Assembly: GCA_047947185.1 (NCBI GenBank)
Contig: CP170502.1
Coordinates: 5,084,001-5,148,000, forward strand
Source of the DNA: JANQJA01 sp047947185
GTDB taxonomy: Bacteria; Pseudomonadota; Gammaproteobacteria; Pseudomonadales; Azotimanducaceae
DNA: 64,000 nucleotides
Reading direction: 5' to 3'
The translations under genes and the position numbers were made by a program. The notes below the pieces were generated by a model that saw nothing but the letters and a program-made list of their open reading frames with translations, did no database searches and had not been told where the DNA came from. This document shows, piece by piece, positions 25,791 to 33,505 of the stretch (the first letter of the stretch is position 1; each line of letters opens with the position of its first letter).

Positions 25791-26978
25791 TTATTCCACT
25801 CTCGCTTTGAGCTCAATGCTGGCGTTTTTCTTTGGTGCCACCAGTGCGTTCAGCACGTCAAACTCCAGTGCAATGCGCTTCACCTTTTTTGGGGTCTTGA
25901 CGCGGAGCTTGATGGACTCGTGCGCGGGGACTTCAACCAGGTCCGTGTCGGTGTAGAAGGAGTAGTCGGAGCGGTTCATCAGCTGGAAGTTGGCATCAGA
26001 ATGGTTGTTCAAGGTCACGGTCATGATTTCACCCTCGCCATAGGTGGCGTCGCTGATGGTCAGGGACGCTTCAAGCAGCGGGTTCAGGTGGGCGGGGCGA
26101 CCAATCAGCATGTTCTTGTACCAGACGACCGTGCGCAGATCGAACATGGCCTCGCGCATGGATGCCATGGTGCGCTCTTTGGCCAGCACCAGGGTGACCG
26201 GTCGATGGCCACCCTTGTGGGGTTCATAGTCCCAGTCGATCAGGTTGTGGACATCCGATACACCAATCAGCGCCAGGTTATGGTCGAGTGCAATCTGGAA
26301 AGTCTCTTCCGAATAGCTGTCACCATTCGCAATTTCAATACCGTGCAGGAGGCCCTTGTTGGCGTTGTTCCTGTGGAAATCCGGGATTACCGCAATGCCG
26401 TTCGGAAAGTCCGGGGTCCAGTAGGCATGGTTCCAGAATACAAAAGCGCCCTGTTCGTTGGCGGCTTCCACCGCATTCTGGGCGGGCCACTCGCCGGATT
26501 TCCGGTAGAACTGCCCCGGATCAACGGGCTTGTCGGGGATGGTGCTTGCAATCAGCTTGTTGGCATCAGTGATAAAAATTGCGTTCATGTGGCCCGCTGG
26601 TCCACGCCGCGTGATTTCTGATCCGGCCACGACAATCAGGTCCGTCCCCACGGCGGCAGCAGACGCCTCAGCAAATGCGCGGTTCCGGTCGGGGTGGGGA
26701 ATATCCAGCAGGTGTGGCTGATACTCCAGGTGCTCGGTAATGGCGATGGCGTCAAGGCCGTCTTTCAGGGCCTCAGCGATTCTGATATTGGGCCAGACAT
26801 GGCCGTCAGAGAACACCGAGTGGGTATGGGGATCAAACACGATGGTCTTGTATTTGGCGGTATCCGGAAACTCGATTCGGCGAGGGTCGCCGGGCTCACC
26901 GTCACCGGCTTTGCCGTGGCCAAACGCTAGAGTGCTGGCGAGCAGCATCGCTGCACCTGACAGGATGGCTGTTTTCAT
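25791..26978 (-). CDS. Secreted PHP-domain metal-dependent phosphoesterase-like protein
   Basis: 395 residues from ATG 26978, supported by AAGGAG 8 bp upstream and a signal peptide (MKTAILSGAAMLLASTLAFG). PHP motifs: FDPHTHSVFSDG with the HxH pair, AITEHLEY, VVAGSEITRRG, FWNHAYW and IGVSDVHNLI, which together supply the metal ligands. PHP proteins hydrolyse phosphoesters with a tri-metal site; secreted versions are poorly known. The last 120 residues look like a beta-sandwich (LTISDATYGEGEIMTVTLNN), perhaps for substrate binding. The longer open frame upstream has no start with comparable support. Confidence 0.85.
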   Translation of the reverse strand: MKTAILSGAAMLLASTLAFGHGKAGDGEPGDPRRIEFPDTAKYKTIVFDPHTHSVFSDGHVWPNIRIAEALKDGLDAIAITEHLEYQPHLLDIPHPDRNRAFAEASAAAVGTDLIVVAGSEITRRGPAGHMNAIFITDANKLIASTIPDKPVDPGQFYRKSGEWPAQNAVEAANEQGAFVFWNHAYWTPDFPNGIAVIPDFHRNNANKGLLHGIEIANGDSYSEETFQIALDHNLALIGVSDVHNLIDWDYEPHKGGHRPVTLVLAKERTMASMREAMFDLRTVVWYKNMLIGRPAHLNPLLEASLTISDATYGEGEIMTVTLNNHSDANFQLMNRSDYSFYTDTDLVEVPAHESIKLRVKTPKKVKRIALEFDVLNALVAPKKNASIELKARVE

Positions 26979-27083
26979 TGTTATGGCTCCTTGAAGACTG
27001 GTGGTGAGATTGTATGCGACGAGATCCCGGTTTTCGTGTGAAGATCTGGTTAAATGCAGGCACAGACCGGGAGGGTAACAGAA

Positions 27084-27591
27084 ATGATAATGACCTTGTT
27101 CAAATGGCTTGGCATCCTGCTGGGTGTCATCCTGCTGCTGATTGTGATTTTTCTTGTTGGCATGCGATTCCACGACGGTCCGCTGGAAATTATCAGTGGC
27201 GGTCCTTTCAGCAGTGGTGAGCCGGCGCCAACGCCGGCAAGCTGGGATTTCCTGAAAGATCGTATGCAGATCGAGTTCCAGACCATGGACCCGGCGACCT
27301 CCCGTACTGTCTGGCTGGGTGTGCATGATGGCCGGCTGTTTTTTATCAGCGGTTACATGACAACCAATTACGGCAAACTCTGGAAACAGTGGCCGCACTA
27401 CCTTGAGGCTGATGACCGTATCCTGGAGGGTTGACGGCAAGATTTATGCGCAGCGACTTGCCCGCATCATGGAAGGTGACATGGTTCAGCCGGTGCTGGA
27501 CGAGTTCAAGCGCAAGTACGGCGTCGCGGGAACAGCCGATGTGGTGGCGCGGGGTGAGGTCTGGTTTTACGAGGTGCTGCCCCGCGAATAG
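27084..27591 (+). pseudogene. Small membrane protein gene broken by a frameshift
   Basis: ATG 27084 opens one membrane span (LFKWLGILLGVILLLIVIFLVGM), then FQTMDPATSRTVWLGVHDGRLFFISGYMTTNYGKLW and ends early at 27434 (ADDRILEG). The missing half continues in another frame, RVDGKIYAQRLARIMEGDMV followed by QPVLDEFKRKYGVAG, to the TAG at 27591. Restoring one frame near 27425 gives about 168 residues. This is either a recent pseudogene or a sequencing error. Family not recognised with confidence; the soluble part could be a split-barrel fold. Confidence 0.65.
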
Positions 27592-27672
27592 CGGGTGTAT
27601 CAGGGTGTGGGGATCTGTGGATAAGTCTCCGGCACAGTCTCCCGGTCCTCCCCGCCAGCTCAAGTCCTGTTG

Positions 27673-28059
27673 TTAGGGGCTCGGAGCAGGGACATGCTGG
27701 TCAAACAACACGGGGTTCCCGTCCGGGTCGACCACCACAAAACTGGCTGGCCCGGATGATGAGGGGTCAATGGGCTCGCCGGTGTCCAGACCCTTGTCAC
27801 GGAACTGCCGTTGTAACTCGCGAATATCCGTAAAATCACCAAGTTCGCTGGCGTCACCCGCCCAACCGGGATTGAAGGTCAGGGTGTTGTCTTCAAACAT
27901 GCCCTGGAAGAGCCCGAGGGTCGTGTCACCACAACGAAGGATCAGCCAGTTCTGGCTGGCGTCACCACCAATCGCGACAAAACCCAGTTTCTCGTAGAAG
28001 TCTCTGGACTGCTGCAGATCCTTGACAGACAGACTGAGTGAGAAGGCGCCGAGTGACAT
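27673..28059 (-). CDS. VOC (glyoxalase/bleomycin-resistance) superfamily protein
   Basis: 128 residues, one VOC module: AFSLSLSVKDLQQSRDFYEKLGF at the start, LILRCGDTTLGLFQG in the middle and PASFVVVDPDGNPVLFDQHV at the end, the classic paired beta-alpha-beta-beta-beta units. VOC proteins bind metals or small hydrophobic molecules in enzymatic or resistance roles; the substrate is not readable. GGAG precedes the ATG. The gene lies 49 bp downstream of another VOC gene and is probably in one operon with it and the hydrolase. Confidence 0.88.
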   Translation of the reverse strand: MSLGAFSLSLSVKDLQQSRDFYEKLGFVAIGGDASQNWLILRCGDTTLGLFQGMFEDNTLTFNPGWAGDASELGDFTDIRELQRQFRDKGLDTGEPIDPSSSGPASFVVVDPDGNPVLFDQHVPAPSP

Positions 28060-28108
28060 GAGGGGGCTCCTTTGCGTGTGTTCCGCTGAGTCTAGTCGAG
28101 CCAGCAGG

Positions 28109-28498
28109 CTATTGGCCAGCTTTTGCCATTGCCTTCAACTGGATCACGTTGCCCTCGGGGTCAATCGCATCCTGCAGGTCAAAACCCCTGAACGTCCAGC
28201 GCGCAGAACCTTCAGCCGGCCGCCCACCGTGATCCTGCAGGGTAGCCAGAGCAGCGTCGAGGTCAGCCACACGAAAAATCAGCTTGATGGGTGTTTCGTC
28301 GCGCGCCGCGGGCGGTGAACTGATGTTGATCCCCGCGGCATAAGCCGGTGGAATCTGCACCAGTGACAGTTCACTGTCCTGACTGCCAAGCGTGGCATAA
28401 TCGTTTTCCGCTTCTTCCAGCAGCTGGTAGCCAAGCGCAAGATAGCAGCGTTTCATCTTCTCCAGATCGATTGCATAGATGGCGGCGCCGTCAATCAC
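28109..28498 (-). CDS. VOC superfamily protein
   Basis: 129 residues from GTG 28498: MIDGAAIYAIDLEKMKRCYLALGYQLLE, then LIFRVADLDAALATLQDHGG and DAIDPEGNVIQLKAM. It is a second single-module VOC protein, only distantly similar to the next gene downstream. The GTG is 2 bp past the stop of the alpha/beta hydrolase gene, whose last codons supply the GGGAGG ribosome site, so expression is coupled to the hydrolase. Confidence 0.85.
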   Translation of the reverse strand: MIDGAAIYAIDLEKMKRCYLALGYQLLEEAENDYATLGSQDSELSLVQIPPAYAAGINISSPPAARDETPIKLIFRVADLDAALATLQDHGGRPAEGSARWTFRGFDLQDAIDPEGNVIQLKAMAKAGQ

Positions 28499-28500
28499 TT

Positions 28501-29208
28501 TTACCTCCCGGGTGCTGGCCGGCTGGCCGCAAGGCGGTCAGCGAGGATTCGGTAGACATCGGGTGAAAATCCCAGGCCAATATGGCTTGACCTGATTTCG
28601 ATATGTTCAACGCAGTCCGATTTGTGGTCAATACAGGCTTCCCAGGCGACAACCCCATCGAGCCGGGAGTAGATGGCGGTCACGGGGACACGCAGCGGCA
28701 CGCGTTCGCGATAGGCCACTGCCTGCTCAATCATGTCGAGATCTTCGCCGCGGTCCTGGAATGCCCTCGCCACCAGTGTGTACTTGGGACCTCCGATCAC
28801 GGGGCTGCCCATGGTAATCACCTGGCTTACCGCATGGGGCAACTCGCGTGCGACTTCCCGGGCCAGGTAACCTCCCAGGCTCCAGCCGACCAGCGCCACT
28901 TTTTCTCCGCACTGGCGGGATTCTGCCTGTACCCGCCGGGTTAACGCCATTAGCAGACTTCTTACGTCGCCGTTGTTTGTGCCGAGCTGCCAACCGCTGG
29001 CACTGTGTCCCAGGTAGCTCAGGTAGCGTCGAAGCGGCGCTGTCGAGTAGTCGCCGGCACCAAAACCGGGGAATACCAGTACCCGTCCGCCGTTGCCACG
29101 GGGTCGCGACAACAGGTCGGGAGAGTTGAGCAGAAGCCTTGGGAATTCAACCCAACTGAATGCCTCGAACAGGGTGCGGGTGCGCGGTGGTGGGGCAAGT
29201 TTGTTCAT
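28501..29208 (-). CDS. Alpha/beta hydrolase, lipase-like
   Basis: 235 residues. RVLVFPGFGAGDYSTAPLRRYL and GWQLGTNNGD form the first strands; the nucleophile elbow is VGWSLGGYLAREVA. The likely acid is in IYSRLDGVVAW and the His in SSHIGLGFSPD, giving a complete triad. The pattern fits small bacterial lipases or esterases of the AB-hydrolase fold. There is no signal peptide, so it is probably cytoplasmic. It is the first gene of a likely three-gene unit with two VOC proteins. Confidence 0.85.
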   Translation of the reverse strand: MNKLAPPPRTRTLFEAFSWVEFPRLLLNSPDLLSRPRGNGGRVLVFPGFGAGDYSTAPLRRYLSYLGHSASGWQLGTNNGDVRSLLMALTRRVQAESRQCGEKVALVGWSLGGYLAREVARELPHAVSQVITMGSPVIGGPKYTLVARAFQDRGEDLDMIEQAVAYRERVPLRVPVTAIYSRLDGVVAWEACIDHKSDCVEHIEIRSSHIGLGFSPDVYRILADRLAASRPAPGR

Positions 29209-29420
29209 GTGGCAGGCTTCAGATTAATAGACATGGGATTTACGCGGATTTGTCCTGGCCGGATGCCGAACGCTCCTTGAAAGAGAGGACAATCGGATGT
29301 CGGTGATACGCCAACCAGGGGTTGCGATATCTCCTGCCTCTTGTGCGTGCGTTGTTGGTGTGTGACCCCAGAACGTTTGTCCTGTGACGTTTCCAAAAAC
29401 GCCAAAAAATGAATCTGCCA

Positions 29421-29448
29421 AACCAAAGAGCCCCGGTTGACGGGGCTC
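29421..29448 (-). terminator. Rho-independent terminator of the PEP-CTERM gene
   Basis: On the minus strand, an 8-bp perfect stem GAGCCCCG/CGGGGCTC with a 5-nt loop is followed by a T-rich run (tttggttt). It lies 25 bp beyond the stop codon. Confidence 0.8.
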
Positions 29449-29472
29449 CAGTTGGGTCAGAATGGTCTGAAT

Positions 29473-30114
29473 TCAGGCAGGCTGCCGTCTGCTACCAGCC
29501 GCAAATGCCAGTCCCAGCAGCCCCAATGCCAGGATAACCAGTACTGAAGGTTCAGGAACCTCTACACCAACCTCCTCAGCCTGAAACGAAAACAAGTGAG
29601 CCGAAAAGGTACTGAATGTGAAGCCCTGACCAAAACCTGCCTGCTGAATAACGGTTTGGGAACTGTTGAGGACAGGGTTTCCCCAGGTCAGGTTGGGGAA
29701 TGCGGCCTGTACATCAGCCAGGCTCGCATTGTAGGTACCAAGGTCTACATTGTTGGGGTAGCCGGTCAGGTAGGAAGACAGGTCAGAACTCATTGAAACA
29801 ACAACCGAGGGATTGGTCATGTTCACGCCGTTGACCTCACCGCTGATATTTTCCTCTACGCCACCGCCGCCCATGCCCAGGACGTAAAATCGATCATCAC
29901 CCGCCGCGAGATTGAAGGTAAGAGAGGACAGGGCGTTGATCTGACTCGGCCAGTCCACGTTGTTCTGGTAGAGCAGGTGATTGATGCCGCTGCTGGTTCC
30001 GCTGAATATCGCAAAGTCGTTGTCAGCGACCATTGAGATGGTGAAAGTTGTCGCCGATGCAGGATTGATAGACAAAAATCCGATTAGAACGGCAAAGAGA
30101 GTGGTCCTTTTCAT
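29473..30114 (-). CDS. PEP-CTERM sorted secreted protein
   Basis: 213 residues from ATG 30114 (GGAG 5 bp upstream); this start begins the signal peptide MKRTTLFAVLIGFLSINPASA exactly. The C-terminus has the sorting signal VEVPEPSVLVILALGLLGLAFA followed by GSRRQPA: Pro-Glu-Pro, one span, basic tail. Such proteins are handled by the exosortase system in exopolysaccharide-making Gram-negatives, and a PEP-CTERM protein implies an exosortase elsewhere in the genome. The mature domain (ADNDFAIFSGTSSGINHLLYQNN) is beta-rich; its function is unknown. Confidence 0.9.
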   Translation of the reverse strand: MKRTTLFAVLIGFLSINPASATTFTISMVADNDFAIFSGTSSGINHLLYQNNVDWPSQINALSSLTFNLAAGDDRFYVLGMGGGGVEENISGEVNGVNMTNPSVVVSMSSDLSSYLTGYPNNVDLGTYNASLADVQAAFPNLTWGNPVLNSSQTVIQQAGFGQGFTFSTFSAHLFSFQAEEVGVEVPEPSVLVILALGLLGLAFAAGSRRQPA

Positions 30115-30491
30115 GGCTGCTCCAATAAATCCAAAGTGCCTGATGGGCATCAGGGTTGCTGACGAGGTGCCCCATCAGAGTTAATTTGAAACAATAGCAA
30201 ACATCGCGCCAATCTGGATTTTTGTGGCTAACCTGTTGATTAATTGAATAAAAATTTTAATTCTTTGAACGCGGATTCTTCGGTCGGGTGCTTTGGTGTA
30301 AAAAAAACCGACGCCTACCTTTGGGTGTCAGGAGCAAAGTGGTCTTTTGTCGCGACAGCCGTCAGGCCCCAATGGGCCCAGGCTGAATCTGCTTGAGCAG
30401 CCTCGCCGGACTGGAACTGGATGTCGGTCAGCCTGGGCTGCCAGCTGTCACTTTCTGGCAGGGTGGACGCGGGCAGACCAGGGTCGCCTGG
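30115..30491. other. 377-bp intergenic region
   Basis: No gene found. The right part of 30115-30300 is AT-rich and should contain the promoter of the PEP-CTERM gene (read leftward). A possible weak terminator for the Nudix gene lies at 30300-30331. Nothing recognisable at 30340-30490. Confidence 0.5.
30300..30331 (-). terminator. Possible terminator downstream of the Nudix gene
   Basis: The minus strand reads TGACACC-loop-GGCGTCG followed by eight T. The stem has one A-C mismatch, and the site is 160 bp past the stop, so the call is tentative. Confidence 0.4.
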
Positions 30492-31121
30492 CTATTTCCA
30501 GGCAAACACGGGCTGGTCAAAATGGGCGACCCGGGTATGGCGCCCGAGCAGTGCAACCTCCCGAAACTGGTAGAGCATAGCCGCGGTGGGGGCGTAAATG
30601 CGATCGTCCAGGTAGTTCATCGACAACACCTCACGATCACTTTCCGGGATGCGTTCAAGGTTGGGTGAATCCGGGCGAAGCAGTTCCGTGAAGGTGAAGG
30701 CATGTATGGAGGCAACCTCCGCCGGATTGGGCCTGATGTCCACATCCTCGAGATCAGTCCAGACCACTACCGGCGTGATCACAAACCCCGAGCGGGTCGG
30801 GTAGTCATCCAGGGTGCCGAGCACGGCGGATTCCGGCAGTGCCAGGTTGATCTCCTCGTGGAGTTCGCGGAGCGCTGCTTGGATCAGCGTTTCGCCGGCA
30901 TCAACCCGGCCACCCGGCATGGCCCACTGACCCCCGTGGTCCTTGAGGCGCGGGGTCCGCTTGGTCACGATGACGGCACCTTCACCCTCGTGTTCAAAGA
31001 TAGTGACCGCCACGGCTGCACGGGTCAGGCCTGCTTCGCGATGGCGATCGTCCTGAAAGCCTGTGACGTTGCCAGTGATGGTGTTGCGGAGCTGTTGGTC
31101 AAAGTGGAATGAGGGGTTCAT
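30492..31121 (-). CDS. Nudix hydrolase, NudL/CoA pyrophosphatase-like
   Basis: 209 residues. Nudix box: GGRVDAGETLIQAALRELHEE, with the metal-binding REL-EE. It is preceded by VIVTKRTPRLKDHGGQWAMPGG, the extended motif of the NudL/NUDT7 subgroup that hydrolyses coenzyme A and acyl-CoA derivatives to phosphopantetheine and 3',5'-ADP. A cytoplasmic housekeeping role in CoA turnover would suit a genome rich in acyl-CoA chemistry. The C-terminal 60 residues (YLDDRIYAPTAAMLYQFREVALL) are helical and consistent with the family. Confidence 0.83.
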   Translation of the reverse strand: MNPSFHFDQQLRNTITGNVTGFQDDRHREAGLTRAAVAVTIFEHEGEGAVIVTKRTPRLKDHGGQWAMPGGRVDAGETLIQAALRELHEEINLALPESAVLGTLDDYPTRSGFVITPVVVWTDLEDVDIRPNPAEVASIHAFTFTELLRPDSPNLERIPESDREVLSMNYLDDRIYAPTAAMLYQFREVALLGRHTRVAHFDQPVFAWK

Positions 31122-31201
31122 TCATCGAGCCTATCGGCTTCCCGGGCCCATGTAAATTTGAATCATGTAGAATGTTGCGCTGGTGAGTGACAGGTGACGG
31201 G

Positions 31202-32800
31202 ATGATGTTTGATTACGTGATTGTGGGTGCGGGTTCAGCGGGCTGTGTGCTCGCTAACCGCCTGTCTGCGGACCCCGACGTTAAGGTGCTTCTGCTGGAA
31301 GCGGGGACCAGTGACAAGAGCCCGTTTATCCACATGCCGGCTGGCGTGGGACAGCTTATCAGTGGGCGGGCCTACAATTGGGGGTTTGATACGGCCCCGG
31401 AGCCCCATCTCAACAATCGCCGGCTGTACTGGCCACGGGGCAAGGGCCTTGGCGGGTCCAGTTCCATCAATGGCATGGTTTACATCCGTGGTCATGCCCA
31501 GGATTACGATCGCTGGCGTCAGCTGGGCAACGAGGGGTGGAGCTATGAAGAGGTACTGCCCTATTTCAAGCGTTCAATGAACCAGGAACGTGGTGAGGAT
31601 GAGTTTCACGGTACAGGCGGGCCACTGAACGTCAAGGACGGTGGCGCGCCCATGCCAGCCCACAAGCTGTTTATCGAGGCCGGGCAGGAAGCCGGGTTTG
31701 ATTACAACCCGGACTTTAATGGTGCGGACCAGGAAGGTGTTGGCCCCTACCAGCTCACCAAGATTGGTAATGAGCGCTGTAGTGCGGCGCGCGCTTACCT
31801 GACGCCAGTTCTCGATCGCCCCAACCTGGAGGTGGTTACCGAGGCCAGGCTGCTCAAGGTGAATCTTGATGGCAAGAAGGCACGGGGCGTGACCTACGAG
31901 CGCAAGGGTGTCTCGATTGAAGTCTCAGTGAACCGGGAGGTGTTGCTTTGTGCCGGCGCTGTGCAGTCACCCCAGCTGCTGATGTTGTCGGGTATCGGCG
32001 ATGCTGACGCGCTGTCTTCGTTTGGCATCGATTGTGCGCACCATTTGCCGGGCGTTGGTAAGAACCTGCAGGATCACCTGGACGTGGTGGTGCAGTATCA
32101 CGTTACCGATCCGAACATGTCGCTGGATGGTCGGATCAAACTCTACAAGCTCCCGTTTATATTCCTGCAGTACCTGCTGACAAAAAAAGGTATTGGTACC
32201 GAAAATCCGTTGGAAGCGGGCGCTTTCCTCAAGACCCGGCCGGAACTGGAAGTGCCGGATATTCAACTGCACTTTATCCCGGTGTTCATGATTGACCACG
32301 GTCGCAAGCGCGGACCGGGACCAGGCATGTGCATCCACATCTGCCAACTGCGACCCGAGAGCACAGGAGAGGTCACCCTCGCCTCAAAAGATCCGTTAGC
32401 AGATCCGGTGATCAAGGCAAATTACCTCTCGGCACCGGGTGATCTGGCAGTGCTGGTTGAAGGGGTGAAAATTGCCCGGCGAATTTTTGCCACGGAAAAG
32501 TTCAGGTCAGTTTTGGGTGAAGAATTTTCAGCGAGTCGGGACGCGCAGACTGACGAGGAAATTGCGGAGTTTATTCGTGAGACCGGCGAGACTATTTACC
32601 ATCCGGTTGGCACCTGCAAGATGGGCCACGATGATATGGCGGTGGTAGATGCGAGACTCAGGGTGCGTGGCATTGAAAACCTGCGAGTAATCGACGCGTC
32701 AGTCATGCCAACCCTGGTGGGCGGCAATACCAATGCGCCAACAATCATGATCGCCGAGAAAGCGGCTGACATGCTGAAAGAGGATCACGCGCTATTGTAA
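31202..32800 (+). CDS. GMC-family FAD alcohol/choline dehydrogenase
   Basis: 532 residues from ATG 31202. The N-terminal FAD motif is MFDYVIVGAGSAGCVLANRLS ... VLLLEAG. GMC signature 1 is RGKGLGGSSSINGMVYIRGH and signature 2 is LLCAGAVQSPQLLMLSGIG. The C-terminal active site is GETIYHPVGTCKMG (catalytic His) and ends GGNTNAPTIMIAEKAADML. Length and motifs match BetA/AlkJ-type dehydrogenases, which oxidise aliphatic alcohols or choline and pass electrons to the respiratory chain. With the CYP153 gene in the same window an aliphatic alcohol substrate is plausible, but there is no betaine pathway gene nearby to decide. Confidence 0.9.
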   Translation: MMFDYVIVGAGSAGCVLANRLSADPDVKVLLLEAGTSDKSPFIHMPAGVGQLISGRAYNWGFDTAPEPHLNNRRLYWPRGKGLGGSSSINGMVYIRGHAQDYDRWRQLGNEGWSYEEVLPYFKRSMNQERGEDEFHGTGGPLNVKDGGAPMPAHKLFIEAGQEAGFDYNPDFNGADQEGVGPYQLTKIGNERCSAARAYLTPVLDRPNLEVVTEARLLKVNLDGKKARGVTYERKGVSIEVSVNREVLLCAGAVQSPQLLMLSGIGDADALSSFGIDCAHHLPGVGKNLQDHLDVVVQYHVTDPNMSLDGRIKLYKLPFIFLQYLLTKKGIGTENPLEAGAFLKTRPELEVPDIQLHFIPVFMIDHGRKRGPGPGMCIHICQLRPESTGEVTLASKDPLADPVIKANYLSAPGDLAVLVEGVKIARRIFATEKFRSVLGEEFSASRDAQTDEEIAEFIRETGETIYHPVGTCKMGHDDMAVVDARLRVRGIENLRVIDASVMPTLVGGNTNAPTIMIAEKAADMLKEDHALL

Positions 32801-32808
32801 GGGCGCGA

Positions 32809-33495
32809 TTAGTAGCGGTCGTGGTGCCGGACCCAGGCCATGGGAAAGTCGAGATCCTGCTCATCCCGGCCCCGGGGTACCAGGTCCAGCATCTGGTAGG
32901 TCACGTTTAGCGGGTCGAGGCCACGTGAAAAGGTGGAGTAGGTGTGAAAAATCTCCCCGGCCTCATCCTTGTAGAAAACCGACAGGCCCGGCATTTCCTC
33001 GCCGACACCACCTTCCCGGAAATTGTAAAACCCGGTTTCCTGGTCTGGAAAAGAGACGTTGAAATCCCGGTTAAACGAATTGCCGGCGCTGGATACCCAG
33101 CGAAAGTGCCAGCCCATCCTGCGCCGGAACGGCTCAAACTCCCGCCAGTCGGCCCGCGAGACGGCCACCAGCGCAACATCCCGCTGACCGATGTGCATGT
33201 CAATCACGTCATACTGGTCAGCCCAGAATGAACAGCTTGGACAACCTTCTTCCCAGCCCGGGCCAAACATGAAGTGGTAGACAATAAGCTGGCTTCTGTC
33301 ACCAAACAGTTCCGCCAGGGTTGAAGTACCGCGTGAGTCCTGGAAGGTATAGGACTCAGTGATACGGCGCCACGGCAACTGCTGCCGGGCGCGGGTAACC
33401 TCGTCCCGGAAGGCCGCCAGTTCCTTTTCTTTTGCAAGCAGTTCCTGGCGGGCGGCAATCCACTCGGATTCCGTGACGACCTTGTGTTTCATCAT
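32809..33495 (-). CDS. DUF899 thioredoxin-like protein
   Basis: 228 residues. KHKVVTESEWIAARQELLAKEKEL opens the protein, followed by LIVYHFMFGPGWEEGCPSCSFWAD and VALVAVSRADWREFEPFRRRMGW, then RDFNVSFP and GLSVFYKDEAGEIFHTYSTFSRG. This is the DUF899 family, with a thioredoxin fold and a C-P-S-C motif at the redox site. Function is undefined, often listed as dithiol-disulfide isomerase-like. It is convergent with the GMC dehydrogenase (8 bp apart) and 10 bp downstream of the acyl-CoA synthetase stop region is not shared, so it likely has its own promoter or reads through from that gene. Confidence 0.85.
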   Translation of the reverse strand: MMKHKVVTESEWIAARQELLAKEKELAAFRDEVTRARQQLPWRRITESYTFQDSRGTSTLAELFGDRSQLIVYHFMFGPGWEEGCPSCSFWADQYDVIDMHIGQRDVALVAVSRADWREFEPFRRRMGWHFRWVSSAGNSFNRDFNVSFPDQETGFYNFREGGVGEEMPGLSVFYKDEAGEIFHTYSTFSRGLDPLNVTYQMLDLVPRGRDEQDLDFPMAWVRHHDRY

Positions 33496-33505
33496 AAAGT
33501 CCTGT

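Noticed and set aside
25465..25956. Apparent genes on both strands (163 and 126 residues)
   Set aside because: Peptides repeat with the DNA repeat units and have no start support; they come from the dispersed repeat.
26979..27440. N-terminal extension of the PHP protein
   Set aside because: Antisense to the broken membrane-protein gene; the AAGGAG site and signal peptide place the start at 26978.
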